Below are positions 1-11,919 of a DNA stretch of 64,000 nt, in pieces (positions within the stretch are counted from its first letter, which is position 1; every line of letters begins with the position of its first letter). The stretch is from Cafeteria roenbergensis (taxonomy: Eukaryota > Sar > Bigyra > Bicosoecida > Cafeteriaceae): positions 62,001 to 126,000 of the forward strand of contig VLTN01000076.1 in NCBI GenBank assembly GCA_008330645.1. The letters are read 5' to 3'. A program made the translations under genes and the position numbers. The notes under the pieces are model-generated. The model was not told where the DNA came from. It worked only from the letters and a program-made list of their open reading frames with translations, and searched no databases.

Positions 1-415
1 CAGCCGTCCTCGCTGGGGCGCTGGCAGTGCCGCGCCCGCGCGCGGCAGAGCCGGAGAAGCCGCCGCAGTGACGTGAGCCCTTCCCCCTCGGCTGGGGGGG
101 GGGAACCGCCGCTCGATTCGCGTGGGGCGTTTCGACGCGCCAAGGCTGCTGCTAACCTAACCTGCAGGGGGCGCGCTGCTTGTGTCCGAGCCGATGGCGC
201 GTCGTCCGGCACGTGCAACTGGCCAAAAGTCGCGCGGGCGAGCGGCAGCGCGTGCTTGTGCTGACAACGCTGTCGCCGGGCGGGACCTTTGCAGGGCAGC
301 CGCTGGACGAACCAGCGCCTCTCCCGGCGCCTCACAGCCTCTCACGCTGGTGCGGACCCACACAACACGCGCGCGCGCGCGCGCGTTCAACAGCTCCCGG
401 CTGGCGGCCCGCCAT
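1..415. other. Gene-free left edge
   Basis: This is the region downstream of the minus-strand SGNH hydrolase. It holds a G-run near 96-103 and a (CG)n run at about 368-386. No reading frame here has a recognisable motif. Confidence 0.5.
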
Positions 416-1237
416 TCACCCGTCCATCACGCCAGCGGCGGCTGCCCGGGACGCTATGGCGTCGGCGATGGCTCGGAGGACGGAGCCGCCCGGGTGGAAC
501 CCGTCTGCGAGGAAGGCGGTCTCCCCCGGCCGCGGCAGTGCGTCCTCCAGCGCCACCCACGCGTAGGAGGCGCCCCTGCCGCTGGTGGCGCCCTCCACCA
601 CGCGCCGCGCCGCCCCGAACACCCGCCCCACGCGCCAGTCTAGGGCCAGGCACAGGGGTACCGGCAGAGCCGGGAAGTGGGTGATGGCCGGCTTGCCGGA
701 CAGCGTGATGTGGGCGTCTGGCCATGCCGCGTGAACCTCCCCCACCAGCTGCGACAGCTCTGCCGCGAAGTCCGCCGACGTCCACCCGCGCAGCGCGTCG
801 TTGACCCCGACGGACATGGCGACGAGGTCCACGCGCCCCAGGATGGCCGCGCGCTCCTTGGCCCTGGGGAGGACCTCCGTGCGGAGCGTCGCGGCCGTGG
901 AGCCGCTCTTGCCGGCGCAGACCCAGCGAACGTCGCACCCGAGCCGCCTCGCGAGCGCGCGGGCCACGTGCCCCGAGAAGGCGTCCTCGTGGGAGCCCAC
1001 GATGCCGGTGCCCTCCACAACGCTGTCGCCCAGCATCAGCACGCGAAGCTCTCGTGCAGGCGCGCCCGGCTTGCGCTCGGCCTGGGCAACAAAGCCGTGG
1101 TCTGCCCCCTCGGCGGGGGGCAGCTTGGGCACCGTGCGCACCACGTACCAAGCCTGCGCGGCGAGCACAACGGCAAGGGCCAGCACAAGGGCCGCCCCGA
1201 CTGCGGCTCCCGCGAGCGCCACGTCGGCAAGCTGCAT
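416..1237 (-). CDS. Membrane-anchored SGNH/GDSL-family hydrolase
   Basis: A 273-residue single-exon protein. Residues about 7-32 form one hydrophobic helix (signal anchor), so the catalytic domain probably faces the ER lumen or the outside. The SGNH blocks are in order: GDSVVEGTG with nucleophile Ser72, GKSGSTA (block II Gly), VGVND (block III Asn), and DGFHPGG near the C-terminus giving Asp245 and His248. All catalytic residues are present, so an active esterase, lipase or acyl hydrolase is expected; the substrate cannot be read from sequence. The ATG at 1235-1237 gives the complete anchor helix, which supports this start. It is divergent from Tom40 with about 650 bp between. The layout recalls bacterial TesA-like single-domain esterases, but the gene's GC and codon use look like its neighbours, so transfer is only a possibility. 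Confidence 0.82.
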   Translation of the reverse strand: MQLADVALAGAAVGAALVLALAVVLAAQAWYVVRTVPKLPPAEGADHGFVAQAERKPGAPARELRVLMLGDSVVEGTGIVGSHEDAFSGHVARALARRLGCDVRWVCAGKSGSTAATLRTEVLPRAKERAAILGRVDLVAMSVGVNDALRGWTSADFAAELSQLVGEVHAAWPDAHITLSGKPAITHFPALPVPLCLALDWRVGRVFGAARRVVEGATSGRGASYAWVALEDALPRPGETAFLADGFHPGGSVLRAIADAIASRAAAAGVMDG

Positions 1238-1885
1238 TTCGGCGATGCGGAGAAACTGTCGAAGCGAAGCCGCACTGCGTGCCCGATGCGCCTCGTCCGC
1301 CGCTCAAGCCGCACACTACGACCGGGCTGAGAGCGCGGGGCGGCCGGTTTCGGTGCGTCTCGCTCTCGAGTGCGTGGCGGCCGCGCGAGGGCATGTCGAT
1401 GTGGCAGAGCTGCCCGCGCGTGAACCCCGCACAAGACGCAACTGCCGGTTTGCAAGGCAAGGAGGACCAGGCGATGCGGGAGGCGATTCCACGCCGGCGG
1501 CATAGGGGGCTCGCCGGTCGGGGCTGTTCGCGTCCAGAGGCCCATCCCACCGGCCGCCTTGTTCATGCGTCCGGCTGAGGCCGCGCTCGCAACGCCGGCG
1601 CGAGGCGCAAGAGCAGCGCCCGTTCGCGGCGCGGGCCACGGCGACAATTCCAGTGCTTGCTCCTCTGGGCAGCCGCAATGTACAGCAAACCGGGTGTGCG
1701 AGTGTGTGCGCGCGCTCCGTGCAGCGTGACCGCGGGTGACTGGCCGCGCGCGTGTGGCGGCCGGCCGGGCACGAAGCGAGCTTGAGGCTTGTCGAGGCTT
1801 CCGCGGCGAGTGCTCTGCCGGCACCTGCAGCACGGCGCGCCACACGCGCTCCAGGCTCGCCGGGGGCGAGCGCTTGGACAGCCGA
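1238..1885. other. Divergent intergenic region (SGNH hydrolase / Tom40)
   Basis: The region lies between two genes transcribed away from each other and should hold both promoters. No TATA box or other clear element was seen. Open frames in it have arginine- and alanine-rich translations with no family motif. Confidence 0.4.
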
Positions 1886-4136
1886 ATGTTCGCGTCTGCT
1901 CACAGGGCGAGCCGGGCCCTCAGGACAGCGCCCGCCGTGCTGGCGTGCGCGTCAGCGGGCTCCTTTGCGCTTGCGCAAAGCGAGGGCGATGACAGGGTGA
2001 GGCGCCTGCGAGCCGCCCTTGCCCCGCCTTCTGCTCGCCTGGCGCAGGCCACCCCTCATGGCAGCGCGCCTCTCCACTGCCGGCAACGCTGCAGGCAGTC
2101 GTTGCGACGCCAAGAACGGCCAGCGCGCGTTCTGCGAGCCGCTGCCGCTCCGCCCTTGTCTCCTTTCCGCAAGCGCTCGCAGCTGCCGTCCTTCTCCGAG
2201 GCGGAGCACACCGCCATCGTGCGGACGGGGCGCCCAGCAGTGCAGCGCAGTGCCTGCGGCTCACTCGGCGCGGGGCCCGTGCTTGCAGCCTCGGCCGTGG
2301 CGGATGAGGACATTGACGACCTTGCGAGCTCGTCCTCGCTTGACGACGACGTTCAGATCACCGACGACGACATTCCAGGCCGCAAGAAGGCGCTGGTCAG
2401 GCTCCCGTCTGCCTCGCAGTTCGCCAAGGGCCTGGTGTCGGTCGTGCGTCTGCCGTGGGATATTGTGACCGGTGCAATCGACGAGGACGGCAACGAGATC
2501 TCGGCCCCGTCGGTCACCATCAGCGCTGACGGCGAGGAGGTGGAGGTCGAGGAGGAGCTCCCCAGCTCCCAGGACGTTGTCTTGTCCTACGACGATATTG
2601 ACAACGTGACGAACATTGTGGTGAGCGGGCCTGCGTACCGGCAGCCGCGCGCGCGCGATTGCCTCCCGCTCGCGACCGCCCCGCCTCTGTCCCTGCCCCC
2701 GTCCACCCGCCCCGTTTGCGCTGTTGTCGCCGGCCCCGTGCGTCGCGCAGCCGCACGTCAAGTCGAAGCCCATTGAGCTTGTGCTTATGCGCTCGCTGAA
2801 GCGGGGAGCGGGAGCGGACACGTTTGGGGACGCCCCCATCACGGACGCGTGGGGCAGCATCACCAGGGGTGTCTCGTCGCTCATGCCGCGCTCGCTCTTC
2901 GCCCGCAAGCGCGTGTGGTTCCACGAGGGCGACTCGGCATCCGGGGACACGCTTCTCGAGGACACGGACGTCACCGGCGACACCACGCCGTCAAAGGGAA
3001 GCGCCGCGGTAGCGGCCGCTGCAGCGGGCGCCAAGGAGCCCGGCAGCGAGGAGGACGACGACGACCTCGACATGGGCGACGTGGGCAGCGGGGCCTCGAT
3101 GCTGGTGCAGATCAACGCCGGCCTCGGCACCGCGCCCCGCACGCAAGGCGCCCCCGGCGACGGCCTTGACCTCATGGTCGTGCCGCTGCTGGTGATGGGA
3201 CGGTGGACCGCGGCCACAAACTGCCAGCGCTTTGCCGGGGCATCGACCCCCATTCTCATCCCCAACGTGCGGCGCAGCGGCGGCAGGAACGACCTGAGCC
3301 TCCAGGCAGTCATCTTCCCCAAGACGGGCAACCCCATGATGCCGTCCGGCCTGGTGTCGACCAACTTGGGATGCAAGAGTGAGGCTGCGGCTACGGCTGC
3401 GGCCGACCTTGGCGCCGTCTGCCGGCGCGCCAGCGGCACGCACGCGCCGCACTACCACTCTCTGCCGAGTCGCGCCCCTGCGATCGATCGCTCCATCGAT
3501 CGATCGACCCCACGCTCTCTCACCCCCGCCCTCTCTCTCTCACTCTCTCTCTGCCATTGCCTCCAATGTGCCCCCGCAGTCCGCGGGTCCGACTTCACGC
3601 TGGAGTACAGTGCCGCCCTCGACAGCCGCAAGGAGGACGAGCACTCGCTCACCTACTTCCAGACTGTCCTGCCCTCCGTGGCGCTGGGCACCTCCGTCAC
3701 CGCGGAGGGGGGCTCCTTCCTGTCCGCCCTGCCATCCACCTTCCGGTACGGCGCCATGGCCGCCTACACCCCCGACGGCGCCTCCAGCACGTGGATGGCG
3801 CGGTACAACCCCGCCGACGCAGACGGCGTGGTGCGCGTGCGCCACTTCCGCGAAGTGAACGAGAAGGCCAAGCTCATGACCGAGGTGGCCGTGCGCGAGG
3901 ACATGTCCTCCGAGATGGTGGCCGCCATCGAGCTGCCCCTGCGCCAGGAGCCGTTCATGCGCGACCCGTACACCGTGCTCAAGGCCGCCATCACCTCCGC
4001 GGGCAAGCTCTCGGCCACGCTCGAGCACTCCCTTGCGATGGGATCGGACTGCATGGGCCGCCTGGAGATCGGAGCGTCTGTGGACGCCGCCACTGACACA
4101 AACACCGTGTCCGTGGGCTACATGCTGCAGGCCTAG
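1886..4136 (+). CDS. TOM40: Mitochondrial outer-membrane import channel Tom40 (porin-3 family)
   Basis: Exons 1886-2620, 2751-3378 and 3580-4136 join in frame through GTGAGC/GTGAGG...GCAG introns to give 639 residues. The C-terminal part matches Tom40: an RGSDFTLEYS strand (compare YRGSDF in animal Tom40), alternating polar/hydrophobic beta strands, a GKLSATLEHSL strand (compare VGATLEKKL), and a final SVGYMLQA that fits the polar-x-Gly-x-x-hydrophobic-x-hydrophobic beta-signal for SAM-dependent insertion. The protein would form the 19-stranded pore of the TOM complex. It is about 1.7 times the usual length. The excess is an Arg/Ala-rich then acidic N-terminal region (roughly residues 1-240) and an acidic insert with an EEDDDDLD stretch between strands. 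The start at 1886 is the best ATG in frame; an unrecognised intron inside exon 1 could shorten the N-terminus. Confidence 0.75.
3379..3579 (+). repeat. Tom40 intron 2 with GATC and CT simple repeats
   Basis: This 201-bp intron starts GTGAGG and ends CCCGCAG. It contains a GATCGATC/ATCGATCGATCGA cluster at about 3481-3507 followed by a CT-dinucleotide tract at about 3533-3552, which acts as a long pyrimidine tract before the acceptor. Confidence 0.7.
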
Positions 4137-4620
4137 ACTGGCCTCGACCCCTGTCCCCCCCCCCCCCCGGCACGCTCGTTGACCCCGCTCCCTCGAGGGG
4201 TGTGTCTTGCATCGCTGCACCGCGGGTCGCACGTGGCGGCGCCTTTTGCGCGTGGGCGCCAGTGGCGTCGCACTCTCGGGGACCGGCTCCACGAATCTGC
4301 CTTGGTCCGTTCCCCGCTTCGTGCGCATTCACACTCGGAACCCCCACCACACGCCGCGCGCCACACAGTGCTGAGGCCAGCAGACTACCGTGGAGGCCCT
4401 TGGCCATGCGCGTGCGCACAGCGCGGTCCCCGCGACGAGGCGAATCGCCACCAGCGCAGAGCCCGCAGCAGGTCCTTTCGCAACGACGACGAGCCGGCAG
4501 TTCTCTCGCTGAGTTGCCACCCGCTGAGGCCCCTTGCCGGGCGGGCCCCAGCAGCGCCCTCGTGTCTTTGGCGCCCTCACCGGCTACTGCAAGCCCCAGG
4601 CGGACTCGGTCCGGCCCGTC
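4137..4620. other. Tom40 3' flank / receptor A upstream region
   Basis: It begins just after the Tom40 stop with a run of about 12 cytosines (4157-4168). The rest is the presumed promoter and 5' UTR of the first LRR receptor. No coding motif was seen. Confidence 0.4.
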
Positions 4621-7600
4621 ATGCGCACCAGCGCCGTGGCTGCGCTCGCCGTGCTGCTTGCAGTGACCTCGCAGGCAGCGACGAACCGCACGGCTTGTAG
4701 CCTGCGGCAGCTGCTGCCGGGCCAGGACACCGCGCTCCTTGGTAAGCTCGCGAGGCCGCGCAGGCGCCGCCGCTTTGCTCGAGCCTGCGAGACTGGCACC
4801 CCGCAGCGCGACCTGAGGGTGCCAGTTGCGCTTGTTCGGCGAGATGGTGCTTGCGGCATTCCCCATCCCAAGTCATCCCGAGCGCCCCGGCAAGCCCCCT
4901 GTCCCCGCAGGGCTTCTTGCCCAGAGCAACCGCGACGATTCCCCGCTGCTGCGAGCGGCGTTCAACTGGTCGTCAAGCCTCTCGCGATGCTGCTGGACAG
5001 GCGTGGACTGCGGCGGGCCGGCCAACCAATCCGTGGTCACAGCCCTCAACATCTCCACCCTCATCGGGTTCCAAGAAGAGAGAATGCGCCTTAACGCGAA
5101 CTGGTTCTTTTGCGAGTGAGGTCGCTGCAGTGCAAGCGTGGCACGTGCAAGGTGCGCGCGGCGCGCACCTCGGTTGTCACCACAACCCAGCCCGTTGTGG
5201 TCGCGTCCCGCATCGCACCGTTTGCGCCAGCGCCCGCTCCTCCCAAGATGAGATTCCCCCGCCGAGCCGCAGCTTGGCCAATATGACCAGTCTGGACATC
5301 AGCGGGGCCGCCTTTGTCGGCATCATGCAGCTCCCGCAGTGCATCCGACAGTTACAGTCCTTGCACCACCTCGACCTCACTGCAGCCGGCCTTTCGTACT
5401 TGGACACGTTTGAGACGGTGATGGCGACTTTACCGCCGAGCATCCGCTCGCTCTCGGTCGGGGAAAACCGTTTGCTGCGGGGAGAGCTCAGCGACGCAGC
5501 CAATGTGCCGTTCCCGCCGCACATGCACAGCATCAGTGTCGCGGACACGTCCGTTGTGGTCACGTTCGGCAGGTGGTTCACGGACCGCAACTGGACCGTG
5601 GTCAGCACCTACCTAGCTGACACCGCTGGCCTGACTCCGGCCAGGCTGCCCCCGACCATCACATGGTTCACATTTGGCAGCCGCAACTACGTGCTCTCCG
5701 GGTTCAGTACGGGCGCGACCGGGGCCATTCCAGCTGCATGGTGTGAGGCAACTGAGCTCGAGGTGCTTGTGATCCGCAACGTGGGCCTCGGGGGACAGCT
5801 TCCCGACTGCATTGGCAAGTGGACCAAGATGAGGGTACTTGACCTGACCTTCACATTCATGGGGGGCAATGTGCCCCCCTCGGCCTCGAACCTGCTTGCG
5901 CTGGAGCAGATCAGCCTTGCAGATAACCTGTTTTTCGACGTCTCTCCCATCCTTGCGGTGCTCTCGGAGCGGCCAAACCAGCTTCGCACCCTCGAGCTGG
6001 ACCGCAACCCGCTCGGCTACCAAGGTACCGCGACAGCCGTGTGCACTGCGGGGCCCTACGGCGTGCTGAACGTCGCCAGCACAGGACCGCCCCCGGTTGC
6101 CCGCGAGACTCCGTGGCGGCTGCCGGACGAGGCGTTCCGGCAGCGCAACCTGGCGATCCTGTCGGTGGCGCACTGCGGGATCCAGGGGACGCTGCGGAGG
6201 GACTCCTTCCAGGGCCTGCCCTCTGCGAAGCTCATCATCCTGGAAGGCAACGCGTTCAGTGGCGAGATGCCCGACTTCACCGGCCTGGAGAACCTGACGG
6301 CGTTTATGAGCACGGGCAACCCGCTCACCAACACAGCCGGGCTCTGCAGCAACAGCTTGGGGGCAGACTTCCAGTGGGCGACCACAGGACGCTTGGCGTC
6401 GGACCGCGTGGCGAGGGTGCAGATCGGGAGCAGCGCCGTGTGCGGCGAGTTCCCCTCCGGCCTGATGCGGTCGGTGCTCATGCAGGGCGCCGACGTCCTG
6501 GACGCGAGCAACAACGACTTTGTCGGGAACCTCTCCCTCGACCTGCCGATGAACACCACGCTGCCCGTCACCCGAATCAACTTTGGCGGGCTGCCCGGCC
6601 TCCGCGGACGGCTCGACGACCAGGGCGGGGCGCTCGACAACGTGGACAACATTGTGCTGACGGAGGCGCAGCTCGACGGCGAGATGCCCGGCCACCCGTA
6701 CTCCCTCGACCTGCAGCACTCGAACCTGGTGGTGGACATTGCCTCAGCGCTCAAAATCAGGGACGACTCCGTGTCGCGCTCGTGGCTCGTGCGGGACGCG
6801 CCGACCCGGGGCGAGTTCCCGGCGAGCTCCTTCTTCACCCAGCGGTTCACCTCGTTCGTGCACCACCCGTCCGGCACGGTTTCGGCTGCCGAGAGCAACG
6901 AAGGAGCCCTCACCCACGAGCTCCCGGTAATCCGCGTGGACCCCACCTGGCGAGCAATCGTGGCCGAGTTCTGCAAGCCGCCGGCCACTGACTGCTCCAT
7001 CCCGCCCATCCTGCTCTTCAACACCACGCTCTCTGGAGCGGGCTTCCTGCAGGAGCTGCGCATGAGCAACGTCCGCATCGTCGGCGACTACCAGAGCTTC
7101 CTGAACGGGCTCTGCCTGTTCACGCGGCTGTCGGCGCTTGACCTGCCCTCGGTCGGGCTGGAGGGGGACTTCCCCCCCTGCCTCGCAAACCTTCGGGCCA
7201 TGGCCACGATCAACCTGAGCGGCAACCGGCTGGCAAACATCCCGGCGCAGTGGTCCTCCACGCTCACGCCCGCCGCAGCGGTGTTTGGCCTCTACACGGA
7301 CGACGTGCGCCCCCGGAAGAGCGACTTTTCGGGCGTCAAGTTCGAGAACGCGGTCACGCTCAACCTCGGGAACACTGCCATCGTGCGCGACGTTAACGAC
7401 GTGATGAAGGTGTGCGTGCGCATGCCCTCGCTGGTGGAGCTGGACTTGCACGACAACGCAGGCATCACCGGCGCGCTGGGGGACGGCTTCTTCGAGTTTC
7501 ACGAGGAGGTGGGCGACGAGTCAGCCGCCAGCCCCAGCGTGGTAAACGCCTACGTGTCGGACACCGTGGCGGCCCGGATCGGGGGGCCGACCGCAGTGGG

Positions 7601-10600
7601 GGACACGTTCCAGAGCGCGGCTGCGGCCAGGAGCGCCCTGCCCAGCGTGTACATGGCCATGTCCAAGGGCTTCATCACGCTGCAGCGGCTCGACCTCTCC
7701 GGCTGCGGCATCTCCAAGACCCTGCCTCGCCGCCTGCCCTCCGGGGTCAAGGAGATGAACTTCAGCCGCACCTCGGTCGAGGGCGAGATTCACCGGGCCT
7801 TTGCCGCGCTGGACGTGCTCGACGCCAGAGCGTGCCCCCTCCTCCGCGGGCCGCCCCTCCCGCCCTTCGGCGCCGACGCCACGCTCGCCCTCCCGGCCGT
7901 GCTGCGCCCCTTCTGGACCGACCAGGCGGTCAGGGAGCGCCTCGGCGACTGCTGCGGCCTCTCGGACTTCATGGCGCCCGCCGTGTCGCCGGTGTACGAG
8001 ACCGTGCCGGGCGCGGCCCCCGAGGGCTTCGACGGCGAGGTGGAGTGCCGCGCCGTGTACAGCCCGGCCAACCCGGGCCTGCAGCTGTTCATCACGCCCG
8101 AGTACGACAACTGGGCCCGGGCGAGGTGCAAGAAGGGGTCGTTCGGGTTCGGGCGGTGGTGCTCGCGGTGCCCGACCGGCTCCACGACGGCGTCGGCGGG
8201 GGCGCAGACGATTGACGAGTGCGAGTGCGAGGCCGGCGAGGAGATCCGAGCCCTGGCGACCGCGTCCGCGGGAGCGGTGCCGAGCAGCGGGCAGGGCTGC
8301 GCGGCCTGTCCGGTCGGGACGTTCCGGCCCGCGGGCGGCGGCTCGTCGTGCTCGCAGTGCCCCGGGAACGCGACCACGGCCGAAGCGGGGAGCGTGTCGG
8401 ACCGCGACTGCGAGTGCGAGGCTGGCTTCGAGCCCGAGTTCGCGACCAACGCGACGCTGGGCCGCCGCGTGCTGGTGGGGTGCCGGCCGTGCGCGCCGAT
8501 GTGGACCAAGGCGGACCGCGGGAACGGCTTGTGCCGTCCGTGCGCGGCCGGGTGGTACTCGCTGTCGCATGGCTCCGTGTCTTGCGAGCAGTGCGCGCCG
8601 GACGGGGTGCTGTGCCCGGGCGACGGCACGCTCAGCTTCCTCCCCGGCATGTGGGCTCCCTCGACCTCGTTTTTGCGCGAGCCGGCGCTCGTGAACGGCA
8701 CGCTCGTCACAGAGTCGCCGTCCGGGCCCTTCGTGGCGTGCCCCAACCCCAAGGCCTGCCTGCCGCACCCGGGGCGCGGCGAGCACATGTGCGCGCCGGA
8801 GTACGCGGGCCCCGCCTGCTCTGCCTGCGCGCTGGGCACCACGAGGCAGTCGTGGGGAGTTTGCGTCAGGTGCGAGGACGCGGCAGTGGTCGCGCCGCTC
8901 ATCGCGCTGCTGCTTGTGACGCTGGGCCTCACCGCGCTCGCCGCCTTGATCAACCAAGGAGCACGCGCACTCGACCGGCGCGCGGCAGCCGGCCGCCTCT
9001 TCTTGGAGTTTCTGCTGAGCCTGTCGGTGCTGGCCAACTTCCTGTGGTACTTTCCGTCCGGCCTGCACGAGGCCCTCTTCATCGCTGACGCCCCGGCCAT
9101 AATGCAGCTGATGGGGACGCCAATGGCGTGCATTGCTTCCATCGAGGACCGGGCGTTCCGCCGCGCGGCTGGGGTTCTCTTCCCCATTGCCGCGTTTGCG
9201 GCCTTTGCGCTGGTTATCGCGCCCTGCATCATCCTGTGCCGCGTTCGCCTCAGATCCGGCCGCCCCTTGTTCCAGGACGGGCAGCTGACGAGTCTCGGCG
9301 ACGGCCACGCCTGCTGCGTCTGCGAGCGTGTCGACTCCGTGGTGGGCGGCGAGCGCTCCCGCTCGGGCGGCCCTTGCTGCGGCTGCTCGGCGTCAGCCGC
9401 ACGCGAGGAGCCGACGCCGTCGTCGATCGAGCTGCGCACGATCAATCCGGTTTCGCGGGGGGGCGCCAGCCGCACTGAGAGCGAGGGCAGCGCGTCCGTG
9501 TCCATGCCCCACGAGGTCGAGGGGGGCTTCGATGAGGCCTCTTTCCGGCCGCCCCAGCGAAGCGTTCTGACTTGCGGCCACGAGCGGTCGTGCTGGCTGT
9601 TCTCCCGGCCCTCCATTCGCCTCTTCTGGCTTGCGTACGTGGTGCCGGCCTCGCTCGTGCTCAGGATATCGCTCATGGCCTGGGGCATGCAGCAGCTGCA
9701 GTGCGCGTCCCTGGGCGACGAGATCGAGCCCGTCACCATGGCCGACCCGACGGTTCCGTGCTCGTCCTTTGACGTGGTCAAGGGCGTGGCACTGGCGGTT
9801 CTGGTTTTCGCCGGCCTGATTCCGCCACTGCTGCTGGCGCGGCACCTGGTCGGCCTCAAGCGGGACGGCAAGCTCGGAAGCGAGACCGCCCAGCTTGCCT
9901 TTGGCTTCTTGTTCCAGGGCTTCAAGCAGACTGGGCCGCGTGCCGCTGCGGAGCCTTCGGAGGCGCCCCAAGCTGCAGATCCGCTCCCGGCAATACTGCC
10001 GCCGCTGCCGAGCCCGCCCCGCGAGAAGGCGGCGGCGCTGCCCGTTGTTCGTCGCGGGGCCGCGTCGCTGGCTTCGGTGGATATCTCCGCAGGCCCGGCG
10101 GTGGGGTCGTTGGAGCAACCCCCGCTCTCAGCGGGCGCGCCAGCGCGCCACGCAACGAGGTCCAACTGCTCGCTCCCATCGGGCGGCCATCGGGCGCCGG
10201 TGGCGGTTCGCGAGCCCAAAGGCGCTGCTGCCAGGCTCGCAGGCGGCAGCTATGGCGCCTCGGTGCCAGCAAGACTGGCGGCCGACACTGAAGAGTTGCC
10301 CGACCAGTCGCTTGCTGGAAGCGTCCCGAATCTGCCGGTGGGGGCAGGGCGGCGCCCAGTCACGCCAGGCTCCTCGTTTCCGGAGAGCAAGTTGCCTGCT
10401 GAGTTTGGGGAAGAGCCCCACCAGGGCAGTGCGGGCAGCTCGGGCTTTTCAGGCGGGTCGCCGGTGACGCAGAACCCGCTGTCAAAACCCCGGCTCGCGC
10501 GCGTTCTGAGGGCCCGAAGAATGCTTGGCGATTCGCTGCCCGGGCCCGCCTCGTCGGACTGTGGTGCGGAGGACCCGAAATCCCCGTCCCCGGCGACCAG

Positions 10601-11393
10601 CCAGCGGAGTGTGGTGGCGGCGGCGGCGGCGGCGCCCAGCGCTGATCAGCGGGCTCCCGCCCTGCGCGGGCCAGCTCCTCACGGCCCCATGGCGCCGCCA
10701 TCCGCCGCGGTTGCCCCGGAGGCCATCCTGCCGCTTTTCGTGCTTGATCGCCTTCCGCAACAGTGCATGGGTTGTTCGAGGCGGACCCAGGCGCGGATCA
10801 TCGGCTGCCGGTGCCTGGGGCTTCTGAGCGAGCACCTGTACTTGTGGCAGTCGCTCGTGATGCTGCGCCAGGGCATGGTCGTGTTCGCGCTCACCGCCGC
10901 AACGATGCAGCTGCAGACCGTGCTGCTCTTCTGCATATACATCGTCTTCTTGATGCTGCTCGTGGCAACGTTGCCCTTCGTTGAGCAGCAGCTCAACATT
11001 CTGGCGGTGTGGAGTCTGCTGGCCGAGGTGGGAACGCTGGCCTTCCCCTGGCTGTGGCTGGCGTCGCAGGCCGGGGGCTTCCCCCGCCTGTCGGCCCCAC
11101 CTCCAAATGTGGACATCATCAGCCGTCTGTTCCTGGGGCTGCCGGTGTTTCAGGGCGAGGGCCTGGACGCCTTGCAGGCCATTTTTGCAGTCTGGGTCTG
11201 GGGCGTTCTGCTGGCTCTCGTGTCGACCGTCCTCATGTGCGCCAAGAGCGAGGCGGTGGCGGCCGCTCGTCGGGCGGAAGCGGCGAAGGCGAGGGCCATG
11301 GCTCGGACCAACGACCAGGACACTGAGGACGCTCAGGCAACGTCACACATGGCTCGCCACCCAGCAGCGCTCGCGCTTCCGCCTCGTTCGTAG
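4621..11393 (+). CDS. Receptor A: signal peptide, LRRs, GCC2/GCC3 Cys-rich modules, polytopic membrane domain
   Basis: Exons 4621-4741, 4911-5115 and 5273-11393 give 2,148 residues. Residues 1-20 are a signal peptide. Next comes a plant-type LRR N-cap (CCWTGVDC), then LRRs to about residue 930, with units such as LRTLELDRNPLG, LVELDLHDNAG and MATINLSGNRL. A Cys-rich region of ephrin-receptor-like GCC2/GCC3 type follows (CSRCPTGSTTASAGAQTIDEC, CSQCPGNATTAEAGSVSDRDC in outline). About 8-9 hydrophobic helices occupy nucleotides 8880-9240, 9610-9860 and 10830-11240, separated by a long low-complexity cytosolic loop (about 9900-10720). The extracellular part should sense a ligand or surface. The signalling output is unknown, as no kinase, GAP or death-type domain is present. 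Similar LRR/GCC2-GCC3/multi-TM proteins occur in protists, mostly uncharacterised. A same-strand paralogue follows. Confidence 0.85.
7774..8643 (+). repeat. Near-identical tract shared by receptors A and B (copy in A)
   Basis: This segment of about 870 bp spans the last LRR cap and most of the Cys-rich modules. It is almost identical to 15124-15994 (offset 7,350, then 7,351). I count about four or five substitutions and one single-base length difference. Flanking sequence on both sides is strongly diverged, as expected from recent gene conversion or partial duplication. Confidence 0.9.
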
Positions 11394-11919
11394 CTCCAGA
11401 TGCCGCTCTGGTGGGCCGGCATGGCTGCTGCGATCTTGTTGAGGTCATGTTCTACCTTTGGTGTGTTTGTGCGTGGCACGGCTCGCTGTCGACTGTTCAA
11501 CTGGGCTTTGCCGGCCACGGCGGCTGGCCGCCTCTGGTTGGGGTGCGCAGCCGGCTCGAGTCCCAGACGTGTCACGCCCGGTGGCAGCGCGCCGCAGAAA
11601 GACTGGCGTGCCGTCTTCCGGAATTTGAGGCCGCCTGGTGCCGTGGGCGCTCCCAAGCTTGTGCCGTCACACGCGCCCTCGCTCTGCAAGCCTCGAAAGC
11701 AACCCTATGCAAACGTTGTTTTCGTTACTGTCACCTGGGCACACCCGCCAGTCAGTGCGCTGGCCTGCCCGGTGCGGCGCGAGGGGACTGCCGCGTGTGT
11801 CTGCCCGCTCTCGTGTTGGCGGGTGACCGCGCTTGCGACCCCTCGCGCAGGCACGAGGAGCGCAGTCGCCCTCTCGCCCGGCTGCCAGTCGCGACAGGCG
11901 CTGCGCGACGAGCTGCCGG
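11394..11919. other. Intergenic region between tandem receptors A and B
   Basis: A 526-bp gap holding the 3' end of receptor A and the presumed promoter of receptor B. No recognisable exon, repeat or RNA gene was seen. Confidence 0.4.

Noticed and set aside
1997-2288. Possible intron in Tom40 exon 1
   Set aside because: A GTGAGG donor exists at 1997, but the GCAG near 2286-2288 is out of phase, so it was not used. The N-terminal part stays uncertain.
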